The notes: generated from the sequence alone by a model not told the origin. A DNA stretch of 64,000 bases from Streptomyces alanosinicus (GCF_014650595.1 NZ_BMVG01000002.1:434001-498000); one strand, 5' to 3'. Counted from the stretch's first letter, positions 8,484-19,680 are shown. Made by a program: numbers and translations.

Positions 8484-9092
8484 CTACGCCGAGGCCCCCG
8501 CCAGCAGCCGGCCGGAGTCCCGCCAGCGGCGGTAGCCGGTCAGGGTGCCCTTGGCGAACAGATACGTGAACCCGAGCGGGACCAGCGGGGACACCGCGCG
8601 GCCCACCTGGTTCCAGGCCCCGTGATCCACCGGGACCCATGTCCCCCAGGGCTCCTGGGACACCTTCACCGGATCGAGGGTGAGGGGGTAGTAGGTGAAG
8701 CCGTACGCGGTGATCCGGCGCGGCGTACCGCCGGAGGCCACCTCCCCGGAGCAGGCGTAGGAGACGTCCGGCCGGCCGCCCCCGCGCGGGGTGCTGCTGG
8801 ACGTCACCTCACAGTCTTTGATCCGCAGGCCCAGCTGGCGGCCGATCAGCCCCAGATGCCCGACGGCCGAGCCGGCCAGATACACGGTGACCGCGAACAG
8901 GCCGACGGCGAGCACACCGCACAGCACGGTCCCGACCTTCTTCTTCCGCTCCATCGGGACGGCGCTCCGCACGGCGGAGGCGGCGCGTTCCTGCTCGTCG
9001 TGAGACGCGTGCCGCGAGGCGGGAGACATGCCCGTCTGCCGGGCTCGGGCGGTGCGCTTCTTCCGGGCACGGGACGTACGCTGCTTGGCCAC
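8484..9092 (-). CDS. Small membrane protein of unknown function
   Basis: 202 residues, not recognised. A basic, Arg/Lys-rich cytoplasmic N-terminus of about 50 residues is followed by one hydrophobic segment (VGTVLCGVLAVGLFAVTVYLAGSAV), an extracytoplasmic region with two or three cysteines (DCEVTSSSTPRGGGRPDVSYACSGE, suggesting a disulfide), and a second hydrophobic segment (AVSPLVPLGFTYLFAKG). Lies 42 bp downstream of the TetR gene on the same strand and may be co-transcribed with desaturase and TetR. Confidence 0.7.
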   Translation of the reverse strand: MAKQRTSRARKKRTARARQTGMSPASRHASHDEQERAASAVRSAVPMERKKKVGTVLCGVLAVGLFAVTVYLAGSAVGHLGLIGRQLGLRIKDCEVTSSSTPRGGGRPDVSYACSGEVASGGTPRRITAYGFTYYPLTLDPVKVSQEPWGTWVPVDHGAWNQVGRAVSPLVPLGFTYLFAKGTLTGYRRWRDSGRLLAGASA

Positions 9093-9134
9093 CGCCCGAT
9101 CGTACGAACGCGGCCTTCGGCACCCGTCAGCGGG

Positions 9135-9812
9135 TCACGCCTTGCGGTGGCCTATCAGCCGCGGCTTCTGCTCCAGGCCGTCCAGGCCGTGCCACGCCAG
9201 GTTCACCAGATGCGCCGCGACCTCCGCCTTCTTCGGGCGGCGCACATCCAGCCACCACTGCCCGGTCAGCGCCACCATGCCGACCAGCGCCTGCGCGTAC
9301 AGCGGCGCCAGCTTCGGGTCGAAGCCACGGGACTTGAACTCGCGGCCCAGGATGTCCTCCACCTGGGTGGCGATGTCCGAGATCAGCGAGGCGAAGGAGC
9401 CCGTGGACTGAGGGATGGGGGAGTCGCGGACCAGGATGCGGAAACCGTCCGTGTTCTCCTCGATGTAGTCGAGGAGCGCGAAGGCGGCCTGTTCGCACAG
9501 CTCACGCGGGTGGCCGGCGGTCAGCGAGCCGGTCACCATGTCCAGCAGCCGCCGCATCTCGCGGTCGACCACCACCGCGTACAAGCCCTCCTTGCCGCCG
9601 AAGTGCTCGTACACCACCGGCTTGGACACCCCGGCCTTGGCCGCGATCTCCTCCACCGAGGTGCCCTCGAAACCTTTCGCCGCGAAGAGGGTGCGACCGA
9701 TCTCCAGCAGCTGCTGGCGGCGCTCGGCACCGGTCATACGAGTCCGGCGGGCCCGCCGCGGTTTGTCGTTGCTGGAGATGCTGCTGGAGTCGGTCGCCAC
9801 GGCGTCAATCAT
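9135..9812 (-). CDS. TetR-family regulator linked to the acyl-CoA desaturase
   Basis: 225 residues. The N-terminal HTH (RRQQLLEIGRTLFAAKGFEGTSVEEIAAKAGVSKPVVYEHFGGKEGLYAVVV) is a textbook TetR DNA-binding domain; the rest is an all-helical ligand domain. Its ATG overlaps the stop of the desaturase gene (ATGA), so the two are translationally coupled and it probably controls the pair in response to acyl-CoA or membrane state. That ligand is inferred from context. Twin palindromes upstream of the desaturase are candidate operators. Confidence 0.92.
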   Translation of the reverse strand: MIDAVATDSSSISSNDKPRRARRTRMTGAERRQQLLEIGRTLFAAKGFEGTSVEEIAAKAGVSKPVVYEHFGGKEGLYAVVVDREMRRLLDMVTGSLTAGHPRELCEQAAFALLDYIEENTDGFRILVRDSPIPQSTGSFASLISDIATQVEDILGREFKSRGFDPKLAPLYAQALVGMVALTGQWWLDVRRPKKAEVAAHLVNLAWHGLDGLEQKPRLIGHRKA

Positions 9813-10816
9813 GCCGCCTCGGCGCCCACCTTCCGGCGACCGGAGCCGTCATCTGCGGAGTTACGGCGCGAATCGATACGTGAGCGTGACGGCCAGCGCA
9901 CGTCGTACGCCCAGCCGAACAGCTCGAAGATCCGGATGAAGCGCGCCGAGGAGTCGAGCTGGCCGCGCATCACCCCGTGCCGCGCCGACGTCGGGTCGGC
10001 GTGATGCAGGTTGTGCCACGACTCACCGCACGACAGCACCGCCAGCCACCACACATTGCCCGAGCGGTCCCGCGACTTGAACGGCCGCTTGCCCACCGCG
10101 TGACAGATCGAGTTGATCGACCACGTCACATGGTGCAGCAGCGCCACCCGTACGAGTGAACCCCAGAAGAACGCGGTGGCCGCGCCCCACCAGGACATCG
10201 TCACCAGACCCCCGACCAGCGGCGGCAACGCGAGGGAGAGAGCCGTCCAGTAGACGAACTGCCGGGAGATCGCCCGGATCGCCGGATCCTTGACCAGATC
10301 CGGCGCGTACCTGTCCTGCGGGGTCTGCTCCTCGTCGAACATCCACCCGATATGAGCCCACCACAGGCCCTTCATCAGCGCCGGGACCGTCTCCCCGAAC
10401 CGCCACGGAGAGTGCGGGTCGCCCTCCGCGTCGGAGAACTTGTGGTGCTTGCGGTGATCGGCCACCCAGCGCACCAGCGGGCCCTCGACCGCCAGCGACC
10501 CCATGACCGCCAGCGCGATCCTCAAGGGCCGCTTGGCCTTGAACGAACCATGGGTGAAATACCGGTGGAAACCGATCGTGATGCCGTGGCATCCCAGGTA
10601 GTAGAAGAAGACCAGCAGGCCCACATCGAGCCAGCTCACCCCCCAGCCCCAGGCCAGCGGCACGGCCGCCACGAGAGCCAGGAACGGCACAGTGATGAAC
10701 AGGAGCAGCGTGATCTGCTCGATCGAACGCTTCTGCTCGCCACCCAGCGTGGCGGAGGGGTGGGGCGTGTCGTTGGCCTCAGGGGCTTCTTCGATCACAT
10801 CGGAACTGGAGGTCAT
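9809..10816 (-). CDS. Acyl-CoA desaturase (delta-9 type)
   Basis: Membrane di-iron desaturase of 335 residues, introducing a double bond into fatty acyl chains for membrane lipids. All three histidine boxes are present: HRYFTH at residues 84-89, HRKHH at 121-125, and HNLHH at 268-272, plus an additional HVTWSINSICH segment typical of the acyl-CoA type. Four hydrophobic helices flank the boxes (LLLFITVPFLALVAAVPLAWGWG; VSWLDVGLLVFFYYLGCHG; others around 190-230). Followed without gap by its TetR regulator. ATG at 10816. Confidence 0.94.
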   Translation of the reverse strand: MTSSSDVIEEAPEANDTPHPSATLGGEQKRSIEQITLLLFITVPFLALVAAVPLAWGWGVSWLDVGLLVFFYYLGCHGITIGFHRYFTHGSFKAKRPLRIALAVMGSLAVEGPLVRWVADHRKHHKFSDAEGDPHSPWRFGETVPALMKGLWWAHIGWMFDEEQTPQDRYAPDLVKDPAIRAISRQFVYWTALSLALPPLVGGLVTMSWWGAATAFFWGSLVRVALLHHVTWSINSICHAVGKRPFKSRDRSGNVWWLAVLSCGESWHNLHHADPTSARHGVMRGQLDSSARFIRIFELFGWAYDVRWPSRSRIDSRRNSADDGSGRRKVGAEAA

Positions 10817-10907
10817 GCGCGTCCCCTGTGGGGTCGAGGGTCGAGGGTGAGAGTCGAGGCAGATACCGGGCCGCAGGGACCGAACGGGACTCGACGGTAC
10901 TCTTCCC

Positions 10908-10934
10908 TACGGTTCCGTAACCTACGGCGACGTA
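10908..10934. promoter_or_regulatory. Twin palindromes, probable TetR operator of the desaturase gene
   Basis: TACGGTTCCGTA (10908-10919) and TACGGCGACGTA (10923-10934) are two dyads centred 15 bp apart, about 100 bp upstream of the desaturase start. On the minus strand a CATACT hexamer just upstream (about 10937-10942) could be the -10 element. The site lies between desaturase and ppc. The remaining 317-bp gap holds no other recognisable gene. Confidence 0.5.
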
Positions 10935-11133
10935 AGTATGGCAGCGTGGCGTGCGGCGGCAAGAGCCCCAGACCCTGCGCGTCCACATGGCCACCTATCC
11001 TTGGTCTCGGTCGGACAGCGCGGTCCGCTGAAGTTTCCTTCCCGGACGCTCCGGCCCGTATGCGGCGCCCGCCGCCCGCCGGCCGGCCGGGTTCCCTCCT
11101 AGTCGAGCTTCCACACTGCAAGGAGCCGCACCT

Positions 11134-13866
<2,733 letters not shown>

Positions 13867-13875
13867 CCCGGCCCC

Positions 13876-13927
13876 GAGACGGACGGTGCCCCCGAGGCCG
13901 TACGACCCCGGGGGCACCCTCCGTCTC
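13876..13927 (+). terminator. ppc terminator (possibly bidirectional)
   Basis: Nested perfect stem: inner GGTGCCCCCG (13885-13894) with CGGGGGCACC (13909-13918), outer GAGACGG (13876-13882) with CCGTCTC (13921-13927). Lies between the convergent ppc and the membrane-protein gene at 13982. Confidence 0.8.
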
Positions 13928-13994
13928 AGGCCACCGCAAAGCCCAGGCAACCGCAAGGCCCAGGCCCCGGCGAGGCTCCGGCTACTGCAAGGCC
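13927..13994. repeat. Imperfect 17-bp tandem repeat, four units
   Basis: Units begin at 13927, 13944, 13961 and 13978; the first two are CAGGCCACCGCAAAGCC and CAGGCAACCGCAAGGCC, the third and fourth are more diverged. The last unit contains the stop codon of the minus-strand gene that ends at 13982. Confidence 0.6.
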
Positions 13995-14515
13995 ACGAAC
14001 GCCGCCGTCAGCAGCCCCGCCCCGGACAGCCCCAGCACCCACGCCACCCGCGTCAGCCGCATCCCGCCGGCCACCACCACCGAGGCCAGCAACAACGCAC
14101 CCCCGAACGGCACCCAGGCGTACAGGATCCCCGCAGGCCCCGAACGCACCGCGTCCGACGTACCCGGCTTCAGCACGACGTCGTACGTCTGCCCCTTGCG
14201 CACCGCCACGGACTGCGCCAGCTCCACACGCGCGCGTGCCCGCGCCCCGTCCGACGTCGGCGTGAACGGCCCCGTACACGTGTCCCCGGCACACCGCGTC
14301 ACCCGCACCGTGCCCGCCTCACGCCCCTTCGCCAGCATCACGTGCTGCGCGGTCCCCCAGGAACCCCACACCCCCGCGAACAGGATCAGCGCGGCGAGAG
14401 AGCCCATCGCCGCGACCCGCCCGAAGTGCAGAGCGGTCACGGAGGCGCGACGAGCAGAGGCGGCGGCGGAGGCAGGCATGGCCGGGATCATTGGCCATAC
14501 CGCCATGACCGTCAA
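13982..14515 (-). CDS. Membrane protein of unknown function (DUF3592-like layout)
   Basis: 177 residues, not firmly recognised. Two or three hydrophobic helices: one near residues 34-55 (MGSLAALILFAGVWGSWGTAQH), two near the C-terminus (FGGALLLASVVVAGGM; VAWVLGLSGAGLLTAAFVAL). Between them is an exported domain with a CAGDTCTG pair of cysteines. This layout resembles DUF3592-type proteins, at family level only. The start may be ATG at 14479 (MPASAAASARRAS) rather than 14515. Lies 27 bp downstream of pth on the same strand. Confidence 0.7.
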   Translation of the reverse strand: MTVMAVWPMIPAMPASAAASARRASVTALHFGRVAAMGSLAALILFAGVWGSWGTAQHVMLAKGREAGTVRVTRCAGDTCTGPFTPTSDGARARARVELAQSVAVRKGQTYDVVLKPGTSDAVRSGPAGILYAWVPFGGALLLASVVVAGGMRLTRVAWVLGLSGAGLLTAAFVALQ

Positions 14516-14542
14516 CTCACCCGGGAACCAAAACCGTACAAG

Positions 14543-15148
14543 TCACGAGTTGTACGCGCCCTGCGCCCGCTCCAGCCCCTCGATCACCAGACACTCCACC
14601 GCATCCGCCGCACGGTCCACGAAGTAGTCCAGCTCCTTGCGCTCCGCCGACGAGAAATCCTTCAGCACGAAATCCGCGACCTGCATCCGCCCCGGAGGCC
14701 GCCCGATCCCGAACCGCACCCGGTGATAGTCCGCACCCATCGCCTTCGTCATCGACTTCAGACCGTTGTGCCCGTTGTCACCGCCGCCCCGCTTCAGCCG
14801 CAGCACCCCGTAGTCGATGTCCAGCTCGTCATGCACGGCCACGATGTTCGCCACCGGCACCTTGTAGAAGTCCTTCAGCGCGTTCACCGGACCACCGGAC
14901 AGATTCATGTACGACATCGGCTTCGCCAGGATCACCCGCCGGTTCGCCGGACCCACCGGGCCGATCCGCCCCTCCAGCACCTGCGCCTGCGCCTTGCCCG
15001 CCCGCTTGAACTTCCCCCCGATCCGCTCCGCGAGCAGGTCCGCCACCATGAAACCGACGTTGTGCCGGTTCATGGCGTACTCCGGCCCGGGATTGCCGAG
15101 CCCGACGATCAGCCAGGGGTCACCGCTGACGGGGGTGGTCACGTCCAT
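14543..15148 (-). CDS. pth: Peptidyl-tRNA hydrolase
   Basis: Cleaves the ester bond of peptidyl-tRNA released by stalled ribosomes, recycling tRNA. 201 residues with every family motif: [20 protein letters not shown] (catalytic His and an essential Asn), [22 protein letters not shown] (catalytic Asp), and [14 protein letters not shown]-terminal FVLKDFS helix follows. Located 75 bp downstream of rplY, so both may be transcribed together. Confidence 0.97.
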   Translation of the reverse strand: MDVTTPVSGDPWLIVGLGNPGPEYAMNRHNVGFMVADLLAERIGGKFKRAGKAQAQVLEGRIGPVGPANRRVILAKPMSYMNLSGGPVNALKDFYKVPVANIVAVHDELDIDYGVLRLKRGGGDNGHNGLKSMTKAMGADYHRVRFGIGRPPGRMQVADFVLKDFSSAERKELDYFVDRAADAVECLVIEGLERAQGAYNS

Positions 15149-15223
15149 GTCTCCTTGATACGCGCCAGCCGCCGCCCCCGGCGAGGGGAGCAGCGGCTGA
15201 ACAGTCGATGACGACGGGGAGGA

Positions 15224-15814
15224 TCAGGCCTCCGCCGCCTCGCCCTCGGCGGCCTCGCCCTCGGCCTCCTCGGCCTGCGCCTGCAGCACCTGCAGCACGA
15301 CCGCGTCCTCCTCGACGGCCAGGGTCACACCGGAGGGCAGCGTGATGTCCTTGGCGAGGACGGAGGCACCGGCCTCCAGGCCCTCGACGGAGACCGTGAC
15401 GGCCTGCGGGATGTGCGTGGCCTCGGCCTCGACCGGCAGCGCGGACAGCACGTGCTCCAGCAGGTTGCCACCCGGGGCCAGCTCGCCCTCGGTGTGCACC
15501 GGAATCTCGACCGTGACCTTCTCGCCGCGCTTGACCAGCAGCAGGTCGACGTGCTCCAGGAAGCCCTTGATCGCGTCACGCTGGACGGCCTTCGGGATCG
15601 CCAGCTCGCTGGTCTTGCCGTCGATGTCCAGGGAGAGCAGGACGTTCGGCGTACGCAGCGCCAGCTGCAGCTCGTGACCCGGCAGGGTCAGGTGCACCGG
15701 CTCGGTGCCGTGACCGTAGAGAACGACCGGAACCTTGCTCTCACGGCGGATGCGACGGGCGGCACCCTTGCCGAACTCGGTACGGGTCTCGGCGGCGAGC
15801 TTCACCTCGGACAT
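15224..15814 (-). CDS. rplY: 50S ribosomal protein L25 (long CTC form)
   Basis: Binds 5S rRNA in the large subunit. 196 residues: N-terminal L25 domain (MSEVKLAAETRTEFGKGAARRIRRESKVPVVLYG) plus the C-terminal TL5/CTC beta domain, ending in an acidic Glu/Ala tail (EEAEGEAAEGEAAEA) common in actinobacteria. ATG at 15814 is chosen because AGGAG lies 7-8 bases before it; the in-frame ATG at 15823 would put that site inside the coding region. General stress control is reported for CTC proteins; here, a 20-bp palindrome lies upstream. Confidence 0.95.
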   Translation of the reverse strand: MSEVKLAAETRTEFGKGAARRIRRESKVPVVLYGHGTEPVHLTLPGHELQLALRTPNVLLSLDIDGKTSELAIPKAVQRDAIKGFLEHVDLLLVKRGEKVTVEIPVHTEGELAPGGNLLEHVLSALPVEAEATHIPQAVTVSVEGLEAGASVLAKDITLPSGVTLAVEEDAVVLQVLQAQAEEAEGEAAEGEAAEA

Positions 15815-15899
15815 GATGATCACTCCTCGTAGAAAGTAGAACGGACGTGGTCACCCGGCCACGAACGGCCTGCTACGAAGAGCGCGTCGATAACGGACC

Positions 15900-15919
15900 G
15901 CCGTACACATGTGTACGGC
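15900..15919. promoter_or_regulatory. Perfect 20-bp palindrome upstream of rplY
   Basis: GCCGTACACATGTGTACGGC is perfectly self-complementary. It lies in the 199-bp gap between prs and rplY, 86 bp ahead of the rplY start. It could be a regulator site or a hairpin in the prs-rplY transcript. Confidence 0.5.
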
Positions 15920-16013
15920 CTCCCTCGCCGAGCAACTGCAGCAGTCTACTCGGACAGGAAGGCCGTACCCAAAAGGATCTTCAGCTACCGCACCCGGCGG
16001 GGCCGCGGAATCC

Positions 16014-16994
16014 TCACTGCTCGTCGAAGAGGCTCGTCACCGAACCGTCCTCGAACACCTCACGCACCGCACTCGCGATCGTCGGAGCGATCGACAACAC
16101 CGTGATCTTGTCCAGATCCCGGCCCAGCTCCGCCGGCGTCGGCAGCGTGTTCGTGAACACGAACTCACCCACCCGCGAGTTCTTCAACCGGTCCGCCGCC
16201 GGACCCGACAGCACACCGTGCGTCGCCGTCACGATGACATCCTCCGCACCGTGCGCGAACAGCGCGTCCGCGGCCGCACAGATCGTGCCACCCGTGTCGA
16301 TCATGTCATCGACCAGCACACACACCCGGCCCTTGACCTCACCCACGACCTCGTGCACGGTCACCTGGTTCGCCACGTCCTTGTCACGACGCTTGTGCAC
16401 GATCGCCAGCGGCGCACCCAGACGGTCGCACCAGCGATCCGCCACCCGCACCCGGCCCGCGTCCGGCGACACCACCGTCAGCTTGTCCCGGTCCACCTTC
16501 CCGCCCACATAGTCGGCGAGAAGCGGCAGCGCGAACAGATGGTCCACCGGCCCGTCGAAGAAGCCCTGGATCTGATCCGTGTGCAGATCGACGGTCAGAA
16601 TGCGGTCCGCACCCGCCGTCTTCATCAGATCCGCGATCAGACGCGCCGAAATCGGTTCACGACCCCGGTGCTTCTTGTCCTGCCGCGCGTAACCGTAGAA
16701 CGGCACAATCACCGTGATGGAGCGCGCAGACGCACGCTTCAACGCGTCGATCATGATCAACTGCTCCATGATCCACTGGTTGATCGGAGCCGTGTGGCTC
16801 TGGATCACAAAGCAGTCCGCACCACGCGCCGACTCCTGGTACCGGACGTAGATCTCGCCATTGGCGAAGTCGAAGGCCTTCGTCGGGACGACCCCGACAC
16901 CCAGCTGCTGGGCGACCTCCTCGGCAAGCTCGGGGTGGGCGCGGCCGGAGAAGAACATCAGCTTCTTCTCGCCGGTCGTCTTGATCCCGGTCAC
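16014..16994 (-). CDS. prs: Ribose-phosphate pyrophosphokinase
   Basis: Makes PRPP from ribose-5-phosphate and ATP for nucleotide, histidine and tryptophan synthesis. 326 residues, class I: KLMFFSGRAHPELAEEVA N-terminus, the flexible loop HKRRDKD, the divalent-cation region DLHTDQIQGFF, and the PRPP-binding signature VCVLVDDMIDTGGTI. GTG start at 16994 is preceded by GAGGAG at a good distance. Lies 154 bp downstream of glmU; the pairing of glmU with prs is widespread in Gram-positives. Confidence 0.97.
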   Translation of the reverse strand: MTGIKTTGEKKLMFFSGRAHPELAEEVAQQLGVGVVPTKAFDFANGEIYVRYQESARGADCFVIQSHTAPINQWIMEQLIMIDALKRASARSITVIVPFYGYARQDKKHRGREPISARLIADLMKTAGADRILTVDLHTDQIQGFFDGPVDHLFALPLLADYVGGKVDRDKLTVVSPDAGRVRVADRWCDRLGAPLAIVHKRRDKDVANQVTVHEVVGEVKGRVCVLVDDMIDTGGTICAAADALFAHGAEDVIVTATHGVLSGPAADRLKNSRVGEFVFTNTLPTPAELGRDLDKITVLSIAPTIASAVREVFEDGSVTSLFDEQ

Positions 16995-17148
16995 AGCACA
17001 GTCTCCTCAGAGGTTGTCTCAGCCAGCCGGCTGCTCGGCGACCTCTCGGCTGGGCATGAGAGGCCGTATCAGCTGGTAAGGGTGCGGGGTGCACACGTGC
17101 GGATGTGCACTTATCACGGTACGCCGAGTTCGACGCAACCGTTTCCGG

Positions 17149-18597
17149 TCACTCCTCGCTCTCGCCCCTCCGGGACGCCGCCTCGGCCGCCCGCGCGGCC
17201 GCACTCCCCGGACGCTTACGAGCCACCCAACCCTCGATATTCCGCTGCTGGCCACGGGCCACGGCCAGCGAACCGGGCGGCACATCCTTCGTGATCACAG
17301 ACCCGGCGGCGGTGTAAGCACCGTCCCCGACCGTGACAGGCGCCACAAACATGTTGTCCGAACCCGTCTTGCAATGCGACCCGACGGTCGTGTGGTGCTT
17401 GTTCTCACCGTCGTAGTTCACAAACACACTCGCGGCACCGATGTTCGTGAAATCACCGATCGTCGCGTCACCCACATACGACAGATGCGGAACCTTCGTA
17501 CCCTCACCGATCGCCGCGTTCTTCGTCTCCACATACGTGCCGATCTTGGACTTGCTCCCAAGACGCGTACCCGGCCGCAGATAAGCAAACGGCCCCACGG
17601 TCGCGTCCGGACCGATGTGAGCGGAATCGGACACCGTGTTGTCCACCCGCGCCCCCGCACCCACCCGCGTGTCCTTCAACCGGCTGTTCGGCCCGACCTC
17701 GGCACCCTCACCGATGTGCGTGGCCCCGGTGAGCTGCGTGTTCGGCTGCACCACGGCATCCCGCCCGAACGTCACCGTCACATCCACCCAGGTCGACGCC
17801 GGATCGACGACCGTGACACCGTCCAGCATCGCGGTGGTCAGCAACCGGTCGTTGAGAATCCGGCGCGCCTCGGCCAGCTGCACCCGGTTGTTGATCCCGG
17901 CGATCTCCCGGTGATCGGCGGCCACCGAGGCCCCCACCCGATGCCCGGCCGCCCGCAGGATCCCGAGCACGTCCGTCAGGTACTCCTCGCCCTGGCTGTT
18001 GTCCGTCCGCACCTTCTTCAGCGCGTCCGCCAGCAACTGCCCGTCGAACGCGAACACCCCGCTGTTGATCTCCCGGATAGCCCGCTGGGCATCCGTGGCG
18101 TCCTTGTGCTCCACGATGGCCGTCACCGCACCCGACGCCTCGTCCCGCACGATCCGGCCGTACCCGGTCGCATCCGGCACCTCGGCGGTCAGCACGGTCA
18201 CGGCGTTGCCGTCGGAGTGATGGGTGCCGGCGAGCCGCCGCAGCGTCTGCGCGGTCAGCAACGGGGTGTCCCCACACACGACCACCACGGTCCCGTCCAC
18301 GGCCCCGCCCAGCTCCTCCAGGCCCATCCGCACGGCATGCCCGGTCCCGTTCTGCTCCGCCTGCACGGCGGTCCTGGTCTCCGCGTCGATCTCGGCGAGA
18401 TGCGCGCCGACCTGCTCCCGGGCGTGGCCCACGACGACGACCAGCTGCCGCGGGTCCAACTCACGGGCCGCGGCCAGCACATGACCGACGAGGGAACGGC
18501 CACAGATCTCGTGCAGGACCTTCGGTGTGGCCGACTTCATACGGGTGCCCTCACCCGCTGCGAGAACGACGACGGCGGCCGGGCGGATGGCGCTCAC
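17149..18597 (-). CDS. glmU: Bifunctional GlcNAc-1-P uridyltransferase / GlcN-1-P acetyltransferase
   Basis: Makes UDP-GlcNAc, precursor of peptidoglycan, in two steps. 482 residues. N-terminal pyrophosphorylase domain with VVVLAAGEGTRMKSATPKVLHEI, the QNGTGHAV motif, CGDTPLL and EINSGVFAFD. C-terminal left-handed beta-helix of hexapeptide repeats from about residue 260, with SKIGTYVETKNAAIGEGTKVPHLSYVGDATIG and NYDGENKHHTTVGSHCKTGSDNM for acetyltransfer. The last 20 or so residues form a charged, Arg/Ala-rich tail. GTG start at 18597. First of the minus-strand housekeeping run glmU-prs-rplY-pth. Confidence 0.97.
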   Translation of the reverse strand: MSAIRPAAVVVLAAGEGTRMKSATPKVLHEICGRSLVGHVLAAARELDPRQLVVVVGHAREQVGAHLAEIDAETRTAVQAEQNGTGHAVRMGLEELGGAVDGTVVVVCGDTPLLTAQTLRRLAGTHHSDGNAVTVLTAEVPDATGYGRIVRDEASGAVTAIVEHKDATDAQRAIREINSGVFAFDGQLLADALKKVRTDNSQGEEYLTDVLGILRAAGHRVGASVAADHREIAGINNRVQLAEARRILNDRLLTTAMLDGVTVVDPASTWVDVTVTFGRDAVVQPNTQLTGATHIGEGAEVGPNSRLKDTRVGAGARVDNTVSDSAHIGPDATVGPFAYLRPGTRLGSKSKIGTYVETKNAAIGEGTKVPHLSYVGDATIGDFTNIGAASVFVNYDGENKHHTTVGSHCKTGSDNMFVAPVTVGDGAYTAAGSVITKDVPPGSLAVARGQQRNIEGWVARKRPGSAAARAAEAASRRGESEE

Positions 18598-18721
18598 GGG
18601 GGTGGCCCTTCGGCTGAGGGTGGGTGGGATGACAGCCGCAGGATACCGGGGGGATGTTCAGCGGACATGAGAGCGGGCCCTGACGGTGCGGTGACCGGTC
18701 AGGACCCGAACTGAGCATGTG

Positions 18722-18792
18722 CTCCCGGGGGAGGACTCGAACCCCCATGATCAGAACCAAAATCTGACGTCTTGCCCTTAGACGACCCGGGA
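18722..18792 (-). tRNA. tRNA-Gln (anticodon TTG)
   Basis: Minus-strand cloverleaf: acceptor TCCCGGG (18792-18786) pairs with CCCGGGA (18729-18723), discriminator G at 18722. Anticodon stem TCAGA/TCTGA encloses the loop TTTTGGT, giving TTG, which reads CAA (Gln). The T-arm GGGGGTTCGAGTCCTCCCC is normal. The 3' CCA is not encoded. Only 6 bases separate its 5' end from the stop codon of the gene at 18799-19680, so a shared transcript is likely. Confidence 0.93.
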
Positions 18793-18798
18793 TTACCG

Positions 18799-19680
18799 CT
18801 ATGTCCGATTTGCTAGATCGGGTGCGGTGGCAGCCCCTACTATGCCGTACCACCAGCCTTCGATGCGACGGTACAGGTCGGCTCCGTCCCTCACGTCGAC
18901 ACGGAGGCAGCCGTAGTAGCTCTCCTTGGTGTTCTTCCGGTTGGTGCTCGGGTTGTGCTTCTTGAGCGTCGTCTTCAGGAGTGCAGCCCTTTCGATGCCG
19001 ACGTGATCTGCCCAGAACTTCTCGGCGGCTGGTACGTCTGCGGTCTCGTGGATCTGCACGGCGAACCTCAGAGTCTCCGGGGCTACGCGAAGCATCTTCA
19101 GCCAGACCAGGAAGACCGTGACCATGTTCGGGTCGCTGTTCACGAAGGTGATGCGCTCTCGTCGGCTGTAGGGCTTGCTCTTGGCACCCTCCGCCCAATA
19201 GAGCCCCACGCCGATAAGGAACAGCTCCCGCTCGGTTAGCTGTCCCACTTCTGTCATCGCCAGTTGCTTGGTGCGCTGGCGCTCCTCGTCGCGTAGCAGG
19301 AGCTTGGCCTCCCAGCCGCGCTTCGCGATCGCCGAGGCCTCCTCTCGGGTCCTTTTCTGCCGCTCCGGCCTCGGCAGATCCCGCACCCACAGCGAGATCG
19401 AGCTCTTCGAGCAGCCCAGCTCGACCTGGATCTGGTCGTAGGTCCAGCCCTGGAGTCGTAGCTCGCGCGCCTTGTCCCGGAGGTCGTCCTTCGCGTTCGG
19501 GCGCTTCGTCCAATTGGGAGGGGGCTCGCCTTCCAGGAGTCGGTTGAGGATGTCGTTGTTGTCGACGTGTAGCCGGTCGCGGATCTGTCGTCGGCTGAGC
19601 CCTGCCCGGCGTAAGGCGACCGCCTGCTCGCGCAGGGCCTCGAAGTCGGCGTATTTGCCCGATGAATGTGTCATAGGCAT
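18799..19680 (-). CDS. HTH protein with LAGLIDADG-like domain, probable stand-alone homing-type endonuclease
   Basis: 293 residues. Two helix-turn-helix-like segments: LRRAGLSRRQIRDRLHVDN (about 23-41) and LRLQGWTYDQIQVELGCSKSSISLWVRDL. Next comes LFLIGVGLYWAEGAK, matching the LAGLIDADG pattern with Glu as the acidic residue, then RITFVNSDPNMVTVFLVWLKML, the beta-strand and helix that follow it in such nucleases. One motif only, so it would act as a dimer. GC is visibly lower than in its neighbours and it has codons rare here, including TTA at Leu23 (19612-19614), so expression should need bldA. Abuts tRNA-Gln. No clear ribosome site; ATG at 19674 is an alternative start. Endonuclease activity is inferred from motif shape. 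Confidence 0.65.
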   Translation of the reverse strand: MPMTHSSGKYADFEALREQAVALRRAGLSRRQIRDRLHVDNNDILNRLLEGEPPPNWTKRPNAKDDLRDKARELRLQGWTYDQIQVELGCSKSSISLWVRDLPRPERQKRTREEASAIAKRGWEAKLLLRDEERQRTKQLAMTEVGQLTERELFLIGVGLYWAEGAKSKPYSRRERITFVNSDPNMVTVFLVWLKMLRVAPETLRFAVQIHETADVPAAEKFWADHVGIERAALLKTTLKKHNPSTNRKNTKESYYGCLRVDVRDGADLYRRIEGWWYGIVGAATAPDLANRT

